Of a stretch of 17,708 nucleotides of DNA, positions 1 through 7,847 are shown in pieces. The DNA lies in NCBI GenBank assembly GCA_963632245.1, contig CAVGTF010000031.1, positions 1-17,708 of the forward strand, read 5' to 3'. The stretch's first letter is position 1; every line of letters begins with the position of its first letter. The DNA comes from UBA1724 sp963632245 (GTDB lineage Bacteria > Verrucomicrobiota > Lentisphaeria > Oligosphaerales > Oligosphaeraceae). Both the position numbers and the translations under genes were made by a program. The notes below the pieces were generated by a model. The model saw nothing but the letters and a program-made list of their open reading frames with translations. It had not been told where the DNA came from and searched no databases.

Positions 1-40
1 GAATATCCAAAGGACTGGGGGCAAGCCCCCCGCACCCCCC
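1..40 (+). repeat. 40-nt GC-rich hairpin repeat, copy 1
   Basis: This 40-nt stretch is repeated without any mismatch at 213-252. It starts GAATATCCAAAGGACT, then has a G5-CAAG-C5 hairpin (17-30) and ends in C-rich sequence. The window begins exactly here, so the repeat may extend further left. A diverged copy in the opposite orientation lies at about 17401-17445. It is probably a dispersed intergenic repeat; no function can be read from it. Confidence 0.85.
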
Positions 41-50
41 GAATACCTTT

Positions 51-160
51 GCTAGGCACGCGCCGCGGTGCGGCCCAAAAAGCCGCCACCCGTACCGCCG
101 TTCAGGCGAAAGGGCGGGCGCCTGCGGCATCGCATAAACCTACTCCCTTCTCCCTTCTCC
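51..160 (+). repeat. Composite dispersed repeat, left copy
   Basis: The block opens with a 27-nt module (51-77, GCTAGGCACGCGCCGCGG...) that recurs with one mismatch at 17479-17505. It continues through an imperfect CCGCC...GGCG hairpin (about 104-116), then GCATAAACCTACTCCC and three heptamer units (140-160). The right-end block has the same module order in the same orientation. The GCATAAACCTACTCCC piece also appears at 309-325 beside the second 40-nt repeat. Small open frames across it have no recognisable protein features. Confidence 0.75.
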
Positions 161-212
161 CGGCTATGCAAAAGTCGCCAGTAGGGAGGGGCCAGGCGCC
201 GTCCCATGCAAA

Positions 213-252
213 GAATATCCAAAGGACTGGGGGCAAGCCCCCCGCACCCCCC
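213..252 (+). repeat. 40-nt GC-rich hairpin repeat, copy 2
   Basis: Identical to 1-40 base for base, in direct orientation, 212 bp downstream. It contains the same G5-CAAG-C5 hairpin (229-242). It is followed at 253-325 by sequence that shares only parts of the composite repeat (a CACGCGCC piece, then CACCGCATAAACCTACTCCC) with a single heptamer unit. Exact identity implies recent duplication or gene conversion. Confidence 0.85.
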
Positions 253-325
253 ATTTCCCCAAGCAACGCTCCACCGCGGCACGCGCCACGGAAGGGCGCA
301 GCAGGCACCGCATAAACCTACTCCC

Positions 326-435
326 CACTGTCGTTTTTTTGGGGTCTTTGGGTGGAACGCGTTATAGTTAGTCCCGGTCTTATTGGTCTGTAAAGATTTT
401 TCCTAGTAATTCAACAGCAAATCAGGAGGTGTCCC
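326..435 (+). promoter_or_regulatory. Upstream region of the BI-1 gene with candidate promoter and strong RBS
   Basis: A possible sigma-70-type promoter is TTGGGG (339-344), an 18-nt spacer, then TATAGT (363-368), the AT-richest point before the gene. A near-perfect Shine-Dalgarno, AGGAGGTG (424-431), lies four bases before the ATG at 436 and fixes that start. The promoter is pattern-matched only; the ribosome site is secure. Confidence 0.4.
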
Positions 436-1131
436 ATGGTATATCGTCCCGATCAGGAAGGTGCGGATTTTGAGATCGATCCCCAGGAGTATGCGGCTCA
501 CGAGGTGAGTTTCATCAACAAGGTCTATGGTTCCATGACGCTGGGGTTGTTGGTGACGGCGATTGCGTCTTGGCTCACCTATCAGAATGTGGCTCCCCAG
601 ACTCTGATGAATGTGATTTATCCCTGCATCTTCGCGGAGCTGATCCTGGTGTTTGCGTTGAGCTGGGCAATTACCAAGCTCCCGCCGATTCTGGCATTCG
701 TGGGCTTCCTGGGATATGCCGCCCTCAATGGCGTCACGCTCTCCACGATCTTCTATGCCTACGAGCTCGGCGTCATCTGGCAGGCATTCCTGGTGACCTC
801 CCTGACCTTCGGCGCCACCTCCCTCTACGGGACCCTCACGCGGAAGAACCTCTCCGGACTGGGCGGATTCTGCTCGATTGCGCTCTTCGGAATCATCATC
901 GCTACGGTGGTGAATCTCTTCCTCCATTCCGAGGCAATGGATTTCGTTCTTAGCATCCTGGGCGTCGGAATCTTCGCCGGACTCACGGCATACGATTCCC
1001 AGAAGATCCGACAGATCCACGAGGCGGGATACGGACACTCCGGAATCGCAATCCTGGGTGCCCTGGAACTCTACCTCGATTTCGTCAATATGTTCCTCTA
1101 CCTCTTAAAATTACTGGGAAGGAAAAAGTAG
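436..1131 (+). CDS. Bax inhibitor-1 (BI-1/YccA-like) family membrane protein
   Basis: The 231-aa product is a multi-pass inner-membrane protein with a soluble N-terminus (about 35 residues) followed by closely spaced hydrophobic segments, as in the TMBIM/BI-1 family. The C-terminal part has the family hallmark TAYDSQKI (around residues 192-199), then LGALELYLDFVNMFLYLL and a lysine/arginine-rich tail. Length is normal. Members conduct Ca2+/H+ or modulate FtsH-type proteolysis in some bacteria; the role here is not known. The ATG is set by AGGAGGTG four bases upstream. The gene stands alone, convergent with the SbcDC gene, and ends just before an intrinsic terminator. Family call is strong; cellular role is open. 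Confidence 0.92.
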   Translation: MVYRPDQEGADFEIDPQEYAAHEVSFINKVYGSMTLGLLVTAIASWLTYQNVAPQTLMNVIYPCIFAELILVFALSWAITKLPPILAFVGFLGYAALNGVTLSTIFYAYELGVIWQAFLVTSLTFGATSLYGTLTRKNLSGLGGFCSIALFGIIIATVVNLFLHSEAMDFVLSILGVGIFAGLTAYDSQKIRQIHEAGYGHSGIAILGALELYLDFVNMFLYLLKLLGRKK

Positions 1132-1156
1132 GAAGTAGAAGAACCAAAATTACGAG

Positions 1157-1190
1157 AAAGGAGGAAGTTTTGTAACTTCCTCCTTTTTTT
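1157..1190 (+). terminator. Intrinsic terminator after the BI-1 gene
   Basis: A perfect 13-bp stem (AAAGGAGGAAGTT, 1157-1169, with 1174-1186) closes a TTGT loop, and the T-run reaches 1190. It lies in the 64-bp gap between the convergent BI-1 and SbcDC genes. On the opposite strand only TTTC follows the stem, so it should work mainly for rightward transcripts. Confidence 0.9.
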
Positions 1191-1195
1191 ACGCC

Positions 1196-4100
1196 TCAGG
1201 CGCGCGGGAAAATTTCGATTTTTCCGACTCCCTGGGTGGAAGTGACCTGGATTTTGGTGCGGATTCGTTCCTGGAGTTTTTCCACGTGGCTGATGATGCC
1301 GACGAGTTTTCCGTCGTCGGTATTGATATTTGTAAGGAGATCCACTGCGGAATCCAGTTCATCGGAATCCAGGGTACCGAAGCCCTCGTCCAGGAGGACA
1401 TTTCCGAGGCTGATGCGTTTGCTCTTGGCGCTCATGGCGGCCAGTCCCAGTGCCAGTGCGAGACTGATCTCGAAGCGTTCGCCGCCGGAGAGATTATTGG
1501 CGGTGCGTGTGAGATCGCCTTGGTAGTGGTCGATGACGGAGAGCTCCAGGTCGTCGTTCTGGGGATCGGCGACGGGAGTCATTTCCAGGGTGAAGTGTTG
1601 GCTGAAGTTGTTGGGGCGGTTTTCGTTGGCGTAGTGGAGCAATTCCTGGAAGGTATAGGCCTGCGCCACCTTTCCGAAGTTATCTCGGTGATCGGTGGTG
1701 CCGAAGTAGTCGTCGAGGGTCTTGCGCTTTTCGAAATCGGGCTTTAGTTTTTCGCGGTCCTGGAGCGCCTTTGCCTGATCCTTGCGGAGATCGTCGTCTT
1801 TTTGGAGTTTTCCCTTGAGGTCGGTGAACTGTTCCTGGAGAGTCTTTCGGTTGGCGACCAATTGCTCCTTCCTAGCGAGATTCTCCTCGCGAGTCATGTC
1901 CTGCGGGAGCTCCTTCTGGACCTCCTGGAAATGGCGGGTCTGCTGCTCCAGCGTATTCTTCGCCTTCTCCGCATCGATCTTCAGCCTATTGAGAATGGCG
2001 TCCAGCGCCTGGAATTCCCGGGGATCCATTCGGAGCGCCAGGAAGGACTCTTCGTCTTCGAAGCCATTCTGGACGCGGGACTCCTCCCATTTTGCGCGGA
2101 GCGCCTCCAGAGTGGCGGCGTCCTGCTGCAGCTTTGCGCAGAGCTCCTCCAGGTCCTTGGATCGGGAGGTCAGGAGGGCCTCCTTCTCTTTCTGGGCCGC
2201 ACTGGCCTTCGTTACAGCGGAACGGACCTTCTTCTCCTCCTCCTTCAGCGCATTTTCCAGGGTCTCCACCAGCTGGTCGCCTAGCTTCTCCTGGCGCTGC
2301 TTCCGGAGACTAGACAGCTCCTCGCGGAGAGACGCGGTCTTTGCCTGCTGTGCAGAGAGCTGTGTCTTCAGGGATTCGGATTGCGTCTTAAATGCGGTTT
2401 CCTTCTGCAGGAACTCCTGACGCTCCCTCTCCAACGTCTCCACCGCCTTGCGGGAGTCCTGGTATTTTGCGATGCGCTCGTCTAGCGGTTTGGGGAGGCT
2501 CTTGTGATCCGTCCACTCCACTTGGAGCAGTGTGCGGAGCTCCTCGGCGAGGGATTGCGTCTTTTTCTCCGCATCATCCTGGGCGTCCTTCCAGTCCTGT
2601 GCGGCGCTGTTTCGGCGTCGGAGAGCCTCCTCCTTCTGGGAAACCAGGTGCTCGAGGTCGCTCTTTTGCAATTCTTGATTGTTTTGCAGCTTAACCAGTT
2701 TTTCTTTGGCATCCTCTTGGGCCTTCTTGGTTTCCTCCAGGGCGCTCATCGTCTTCTGGAGGGCTTGAACGAGCTCCTGTGCCTGCTGTTGCGGGGCGGG
2801 TGTGCCTTCGCAGTATGGGTGTGAGGTGGAGCCGCAGAGGGGGCAGGGCGCTCCGGGAGTCAGGAAGGCCTCCCGTTTTGCGCCGTCCTGGAAGAAGTCC
2901 TCCAGCTTCTTGGCGGCGCCCAGGTTGTTCTGCAACTCCTCCTCGGTATGGCCATTCAGGAGCTCCGATTGCCTGGTCTGCAGGCGGGAGAGCTCCTCTT
3001 GGCAGGAAGTGACCTGCGCCTGGAGGGGCGCTGCCTTCTCCCGGAGAGCCTTCTCCTGATCTTCACATTTCTGCAGGGAATCCTCCTCTGTCGTCAAGGC
3101 CTCGCGCCTCTTCGCTGCGTCCTTCTCAAGGCTAACAATCTCCTTGCGACGGGCATCCCATTCGCCCTTGCGCGTGGCGAGGATTTCGTCTCCTGCGTGA
3201 CCGGCGAGATACTTCTGGGCATCCCCCGCCTTGCGCGCGCTCTCTTCCCAGGCGTCCTTCTCCATCTGGGAGTCCCGCTGGCACTTCTCTAGGTTGCTCT
3301 GGAGCTTTTTCTCATCCTTCTCCTCGTTCCGGAGGGTCTGGGATTTGTCTGCGATGGAGGCATCCAGAGTTTGGACTTCCCGGTAGAGGGACTCCTTTTC
3401 GCGCTGGGATACCTGGAAGTCTTCCAGCGCCTTCTGTGCTTCCTCCGCATTGGACTTCAATTGGGGGAGCTCCTCCTCTAGCTTCTGGCGCTCTTTGTCG
3501 AGGCCTTCCGCGCGGGTCTCCTCCTTCTTGCGCTGCTCGACGGCATTCTGCCAGCGGTCGTAGTCGTCCTGGCAGAGCTGTGCGCGGCGGGCATCCCGGA
3601 GGCGCTTCTCCTCGGGCGCCTTCGCTGCCCATGCCGCATCGGCTGTCTCGCTGGCCTTCTGGGCTTCCTCTAGAGTCTTGCGCTCCTTCTCGAAACGCTC
3701 GAAGGCGCCCTCGCGGCGCTTTGCTTCATCGAGCTGCTCATCCAGGGACTGTGAGGCCTTTTCGTTGGCGTCCAGATCCGCGCGGATCTTCGCGAGCTCT
3801 TCGATGGAGAGTGGCTTCTGATTGTCCAGGAGGCGATCCAGATCCTTTATTTGCTCATTGAGGGCCAGGAAGTCCTCGTTGATCTTTCGGCCGATTTCGG
3901 TGTAGTGTTCGGTGCCGGTGATTTTCCGGAGCATTTCCACGCGCTCCTTGGGCTTGGATTTCAGGAAGGCATCGAAGCTCCCTTGTGCCAGTAGCACGCA
4001 CCGTGTGAATTCCCCCAGATCCATGCCGAGCAACTCCTCGATTTGGTCGCGGGTCTCCGAAGACTTGCCGGAGATCACAACTCCGTTCTCCCGGAGAGTG

Positions 4101-5704
4101 TGCTCGTAGTTCAGCAGGGCGTCCTTCTTGCGGGGCTTCCGCTTGTGTTGGAAGGTGGCGCAGTATTCCTTGTTGCCCAGGGAGAAGGTCAGCTCTGCCA
4201 GAAGCTCCTTTGCATGGAGGTTGATGACGTCATTGCGGGAGTTGGTGATCTTGACGCGCGGGGTCTCGGCGAAGAGCGCCAGGCAGATTGCGTCCAGGAT
4301 GCTGGTTTTGCCGGAGCCGGTGGGACCGCAGATCAGGAAGATTCCGTCTTGGAAAGCGGGAGACTGGAAGTCGATGTTGAATTCTCCCTTGAGGGAGTTC
4401 ACGTTGTGGATCTCGAGCTTCCGGAACTGCATGCGTCCCAGGGGCGCCTCCGCGGGGCCCTCCTGGCGCTGCGAGGGATCCTCCGCCTTGGACAGGGATT
4501 CCCGGAAGAGCCTTCGGTATTCCTCCAGGGTCTCCGGAGGGAGCTCCGCCTGGCGCTTCCGCATATACTTCTCGAAGACCTGCTCCGGAGTCATCTCCGA
4601 GAGGGAGACCGGCGCTTCCTCGGCATCGCGGGAATCATTCTTCGAGGCATCCCGTAGTTCCGTCTCCAGAATCTGGATGCGCGTGTCCTTGACAAGCTCT
4701 TGCAAGCCCGCATTCCAGTCGGAGATTTCCGGACGACGAGTGCATACCAGCTTCACCCACAGATCCTCGTCGCCGCGGGTCTTCTTGAGGTCGTTCAGCT
4801 GGGTCTGCAGCTCCTCCAGAGTGCCGTCCAGGCAGACCATCGGGTGGAAGAGTTCGCGGGGGATGAGGTTGATGTGAGGTGTGGAGAGATCGGCGGTGTC
4901 CAGCAGGACCACCTGGGTCTCGTATTCCTTGTCTTCCCGGAAGTTCATGGGGAGGAGGGATCCGGCGTAGCGCCAATTTTCATGGCCATTCAGGGCTTGC
5001 GGACGGTGGATGTGTCCTAGCGCCAGATACGCAAAGCCATCCGCGAGGGTCTCCAGGGGGACGTCCTGCACATTGCCGACTTGCTGCTGGCGCCCTTTGA
5101 AGGTGCCCAGTATGCTTCCCTGCGCATAGAGGTGCCCCATGCCCAGAATGGGCACCGAGGGATCCTTGCGCATGGCGGCCGCCAGCTCATAGACCCTCCG
5201 ATAGTGTTCCTGGACGCCGTTGCGGACGGCTTCGTCACGGGCCTCCGCGCTCTCGCCCTCGGCGGGCGTGGCGCTGCGGACCTCGTAGGGGCGCAGGTAT
5301 GGGACTGCGCAGACGAACGCCGCGGGATGCTCGGGGGCTCCTAAGGGAATGACCTCTTTGGCGGGATCCTCGCGGTCGATTTGCGCGACCACGTGGATTC
5401 CCGAGAGCTTGAGGAGGGATTCGGGTGCCTTCAACTGTGCGGGGCTGTCGTGGTTTCCGGCGATGATGACCACCTGTTTGCAGCCGGCCTCATGGAGGTC
5501 CCGCAGGAAGGTGTAGTAAAGGTTTTCGGTGTCGCAGGAGGGGGCCCCCGTGTCAAAGATATCGCCGGAGATCAGCACCGCCTCCACGCACTCCTTCTTT
5601 ACCAGATCCGTCAAATACGCGAAGACCCTCTGGAATTCCTCCGCGCGGCTCAGTTTGAGGAGTTTGCAGCCTAGGTGGATATCGCCAATGTGCAGTAGTT
5701 TCAT
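1196..5704 (-). CDS. sbcDC: Fused SbcD-SbcC DNA repair nuclease/ATPase (single-chain Mre11-Rad50 type)
   Basis: The 1502-aa chain joins two proteins that are normally separate. Residues 1-400 are an SbcD/Mre11 metallophosphoesterase: GDIHLG (7-12), SGDIFD (46-51), GNHD (83-86), GMGH (188-191) and GHIH (230-233), followed by an SbcD-like C-terminus. After a short hydrophilic linker (about 402-424), SbcC/Rad50 starts at Met425. It has Walker A GPTGSGKTS (460-468), a Q-loop AQGSF (573-577), long coiled coils either side of a zinc hook CPLC (954-957), signature LSGGE (1405-1409) and Walker B LLDEGFGTLD (1437-1446). The family complex opens DNA ends and hairpins and removes protein-blocked ends. 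Start: AAAGGAG seven bases before the ATG. Met425 is preceded by GGAGG about 14 nt upstream, so separate SbcC might also be made. All motifs are intact. Confidence 0.95.
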   Translation of the reverse strand: MKLLHIGDIHLGCKLLKLSRAEEFQRVFAYLTDLVKKECVEAVLISGDIFDTGAPSCDTENLYYTFLRDLHEAGCKQVVIIAGNHDSPAQLKAPESLLKLSGIHVVAQIDREDPAKEVIPLGAPEHPAAFVCAVPYLRPYEVRSATPAEGESAEARDEAVRNGVQEHYRRVYELAAAMRKDPSVPILGMGHLYAQGSILGTFKGRQQQVGNVQDVPLETLADGFAYLALGHIHRPQALNGHENWRYAGSLLPMNFREDKEYETQVVLLDTADLSTPHINLIPRELFHPMVCLDGTLEELQTQLNDLKKTRGDEDLWVKLVCTRRPEISDWNAGLQELVKDTRIQILETELRDASKNDSRDAEEAPVSLSEMTPEQVFEKYMRKRQAELPPETLEEYRRLFRESLSKAEDPSQRQEGPAEAPLGRMQFRKLEIHNVNSLKGEFNIDFQSPAFQDGIFLICGPTGSGKTSILDAICLALFAETPRVKITNSRNDVINLHAKELLAELTFSLGNKEYCATFQHKRKPRKKDALLNYEHTLRENGVVISGKSSETRDQIEELLGMDLGEFTRCVLLAQGSFDAFLKSKPKERVEMLRKITGTEHYTEIGRKINEDFLALNEQIKDLDRLLDNQKPLSIEELAKIRADLDANEKASQSLDEQLDEAKRREGAFERFEKERKTLEEAQKASETADAAWAAKAPEEKRLRDARRAQLCQDDYDRWQNAVEQRKKEETRAEGLDKERQKLEEELPQLKSNAEEAQKALEDFQVSQREKESLYREVQTLDASIADKSQTLRNEEKDEKKLQSNLEKCQRDSQMEKDAWEESARKAGDAQKYLAGHAGDEILATRKGEWDARRKEIVSLEKDAAKRREALTTEEDSLQKCEDQEKALREKAAPLQAQVTSCQEELSRLQTRQSELLNGHTEEELQNNLGAAKKLEDFFQDGAKREAFLTPGAPCPLCGSTSHPYCEGTPAPQQQAQELVQALQKTMSALEETKKAQEDAKEKLVKLQNNQELQKSDLEHLVSQKEEALRRRNSAAQDWKDAQDDAEKKTQSLAEELRTLLQVEWTDHKSLPKPLDERIAKYQDSRKAVETLERERQEFLQKETAFKTQSESLKTQLSAQQAKTASLREELSSLRKQRQEKLGDQLVETLENALKEEEKKVRSAVTKASAAQKEKEALLTSRSKDLEELCAKLQQDAATLEALRAKWEESRVQNGFEDEESFLALRMDPREFQALDAILNRLKIDAEKAKNTLEQQTRHFQEVQKELPQDMTREENLARKEQLVANRKTLQEQFTDLKGKLQKDDDLRKDQAKALQDREKLKPDFEKRKTLDDYFGTTDHRDNFGKVAQAYTFQELLHYANENRPNNFSQHFTLEMTPVADPQNDDLELSVIDHYQGDLTRTANNLSGGERFEISLALALGLAAMSAKSKRISLGNVLLDEGFGTLDSDELDSAVDLLTNINTDDGKLVGIISHVEKLQERIRTKIQVTSTQGVGKIEIFPRA

Positions 5705-5717
5705 AGTCTCTCTCCTT
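5705..5717 (-). promoter_or_regulatory. Shine-Dalgarno of the sbcDC fusion gene
   Basis: On the minus strand AAAGGAG lies seven bases before the ATG at 5704. The gene is 126 bp from the upstream MATE gene, so it may have its own promoter, but no convincing -35/-10 pair was found in the gap. The gap holds a small AT-rich hairpin (5780-5797) without a T-run. Confidence 0.6.
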
Positions 5718-5830
5718 TGAAACGATTTCTTCGTTACAGGAAAATACCCCCAAAAACAGGGAAGTCTTTCGCAGCTTCCGAAAATTGCGGAATTTTCCTC
5801 CCCTCAATCCCCCCTTTCTTGAACGGTAGT

Positions 5831-7183
5831 TCAGTCGATGTCCGGTCTCGTTGTATCGTGTTGTGGGAATGGCACGAGGAAGAAGAATGCGAGGCAGAGG
5901 ATAACGGACACGAGGGATCCGGAGGTGGTGGCCAGTCCCATGGGATAGAGTGTGGTGGGGAATTTGACGGAGGCCAGGTATGCCAGGGGGATTCGTGCCA
6001 CGAGGATGGAGGTCACGTTGTGCGCGAAGGAGAGTCCGGAGCGTCCGTAGGCGCAGAAGAACCCGCTGAAGCAGAAGTGTATGCCGGCCAGGAAGCAGTC
6101 CCAGACGTATCCGCGCATGTATTCGCCGCCCATTTGGATGACCTCGGGATCCGTAGTGAAGCAGGCGACGCTCTGTTCGGGCCAGATATGCATTGCCGCC
6201 ACGCAGGCGAGTCCATAGACCATTGCGAATCCCAGGGCGCAGAAGAGTGTCTGGCGCGCGCGGGAGTGGAGTCCGGCGCCGGCGTTCTGGGCGCCCATGG
6301 CGGAGATGGAGGAGAGCATTGCGGAGGGCACCAGGAAGAGGAATCCGATTTCCTTTTCCACAATGCCGACGGCGGCTGCGTCCTGGACACCGCGGAGATT
6401 CGCGATGACGGTGATGACCATGAATGCCACCTGGATGAATCCGTCCTGGCAGCAGACGGGGATTCCGATGGCGAGGATTTCACGGAGGGTCCGTCCGTGG
6501 AGCTGGAAGTCGAGCCTCTTGAGGGGGATTCCCAGTGGGTGGCGTTTGAGGGAGAGGAGTGAGGCGCCCACGGAGAGTGCCTGTGATGCGATGGTGGCCA
6601 GGGCGGCGCCGGCGGGGCCCATGCCCAATGCGCCCACTAGCAGGAGATCGAGGACCAGATTCGCCACGCCGGCCAGCGCCACGAAGAGCAGCGGGCTCTT
6701 GGAATCGCCCAGTCCCCGCAGGATGGCGCTATAGAGATTGTATCCCATGAGGAAGGGCAGTCCGCAGAAGCAGATCCGGAGATACTGGAGGGTCTGTGGG
6801 CGGGATTCCTCGGGGGTGGCGATCAGTGCGATGATGGCGGGTGCCAGGAGCCATAGGAGGACCGCCAGCACCAGGGAGAGCGCCATGAAGAAATAGACCG
6901 TGTTTCCCACGATGCGCCCCAGGGACTGGCGGTTTCCGGCGCCGGTGGCGCGGGCGATGAGGACCGTGGAGCCTACGGCCAGGCCCAGCGCCATGACGGT
7001 GAGCATGTGCATGACCTGGCTGCCCACTGCCACCGCGGTGATTTCCTCCACGACGCCAAAACGCCCCACCACCAGCAGATCCACCATTCCGTAGAGGGTC
7101 TGGAGGAAGCAGGAGAGGAGGAAGGGCAGGGAGAAGGCGAAGAGGGTCTTCGGGACGCTACCGCGTGTTAGGTCCTGTATCAT
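5831..7183 (-). CDS. MATE family multidrug/sodium or proton antiporter
   Basis: The 450-aa protein has the usual MATE length and about twelve hydrophobic segments in two halves. The N-terminus (RGSVPKTLFAFSLPFLLS..., then LYGMVDLLVVGRFG around residues 30-43) is typical of the family. Later stretches such as GLGDSKSPLLF and GAQNAGAG fit the repeated half. Members export cationic drugs or metabolites using Na+ or H+ gradients; some relatives flip lipid-linked sugars, but nothing here singles out the MurJ/Wzx type. It follows gmk by 43 bp and probably belongs to the same transcript. The ATG has no purine-rich ribosome site; instead a pyrimidine-rich leader is present. Substrate unknown. Confidence 0.92.
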   Translation of the reverse strand: MIQDLTRGSVPKTLFAFSLPFLLSCFLQTLYGMVDLLVVGRFGVVEEITAVAVGSQVMHMLTVMALGLAVGSTVLIARATGAGNRQSLGRIVGNTVYFFMALSLVLAVLLWLLAPAIIALIATPEESRPQTLQYLRICFCGLPFLMGYNLYSAILRGLGDSKSPLLFVALAGVANLVLDLLLVGALGMGPAGAALATIASQALSVGASLLSLKRHPLGIPLKRLDFQLHGRTLREILAIGIPVCCQDGFIQVAFMVITVIANLRGVQDAAAVGIVEKEIGFLFLVPSAMLSSISAMGAQNAGAGLHSRARQTLFCALGFAMVYGLACVAAMHIWPEQSVACFTTDPEVIQMGGEYMRGYVWDCFLAGIHFCFSGFFCAYGRSGLSFAHNVTSILVARIPLAYLASVKFPTTLYPMGLATTSGSLVSVILCLAFFFLVPFPQHDTTRPDID

Positions 7184-7210
7184 GGTCGTGAGAGAGGTAT
7201 GCGGCGGGGG
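7184..7210 (-). promoter_or_regulatory. Pyrimidine-rich start-adjacent leader motif (MATE gene)
   Basis: Read on the minus strand, the leader is CCGCATACCTCTCTCACG followed by ACC and the ATG. The leader of the epimerase gene at 11524-11545 has nearly the same sequence at the same distance from its ATG. Neither contains a Shine-Dalgarno. Role is inferred only. Confidence 0.4.
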
Positions 7211-7226
7211 ATATTTTCTTCTGGCG

Positions 7227-7847
7227 CTATGCCTCCTTGGGCTCCTGGGGCCAGGTGGTGCGTTGGACGCGGCAGGTGGCGGCCAGGAGGATCGCCTTCA
7301 GGCGCTTCGCGGCTTCATTCAAGTCGTCATTCACCACGAGATACTGATACTCCTTCCAGGCCTCCATCTCCTTCTTCGCATTGGTCAGGCGTCGCTGGAG
7401 GCTCTCGGGGGATTCGGTGCCGCGCTTGCGCAGGCGCTGTTCCAGGGTCTCCAGGGAGGGCGGCGCCAGAAAGACGAACTCCACGTGGTCACGGAGGAAT
7501 TCTGGGGAGAGCGCCTGGCGGACTTGCCGTGCGCCCTGCACATCGATGTCCAACAACATGATCTTGTCTTCTTCCAACGCGCGGAGCATGGGCGCCTTGG
7601 GAGTGCCGTAGAAGTTCCCGTGGACATTGGCGTATTCCAGGAAGTCGCCGCGTTCGATGCCGCGGTGGAAGAGCTCCTGGGAGAGGAAATGGTAGTCCAC
7701 GCCGTCTTTCTCCATGGGGCGGGGCTGGCGGGTGGTGCAGGAGATGGAGAAGAGGAGCTGTGGGAAGTCCTGCCGGACCATCTGCACGAGGGTGGATTTT
7801 CCGGTGCCGCTGGGACCGGAGAGTACGATTGCGAAGCCGTTGTTCAT
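7227..7847 (-). CDS. gmk: Guanylate kinase
   Basis: The 206-aa protein phosphorylates GMP to GDP with ATP in the cytoplasm, an essential step in guanine nucleotide supply. The P-loop GPSGTGKS (11-18) sits at the N-terminus, followed by the GMP-binding part with SCTTRQPRP and GVDYHF, and then FLEYANVHGNFYG, all diagnostic of guanylate kinases. Length is normal. Its ATG overlaps the stop of the O-antigen ligase-like gene (ATGA), so translation is probably coupled. Gmk more often sits near yicC or rpoZ, so this setting is not the textbook one. GDP supply could serve GDP-sugar synthesis, but the neighbours visible here use UDP-sugar chemistry, so the link is weak. Confidence 0.96.
   Translation of the reverse strand: MNNGFAIVLSGPSGTGKSTLVQMVRQDFPQLLFSISCTTRQPRPMEKDGVDYHFLSQELFHRGIERGDFLEYANVHGNFYGTPKAPMLRALEEDKIMLLDIDVQGARQVRQALSPEFLRDHVEFVFLAPPSLETLEQRLRKRGTESPESLQRRLTNAKKEMEAWKEYQYLVVNDDLNEAAKRLKAILLAATCRVQRTTWPQEPKEA

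Noticed and set aside
49..315. Small open frames on both strands through the left repeat region
   Set aside because: They cross the repeat modules, are Pro/Ala/Arg-rich, lack ribosome sites and show no recognisable protein motif.
5780..5797. Hairpin GAAAATT-GCGG-AATTTTC as terminator of the MATE gene
   Set aside because: Only seven mostly A-T pairs and no T-run on the minus strand.
5717..6562. Rightward 281-codon frame opposite the MATE gene
   Set aside because: Antisense shadow of a clear membrane transporter; composition is Gly/Glu/Asp-rich and no family is recognisable.
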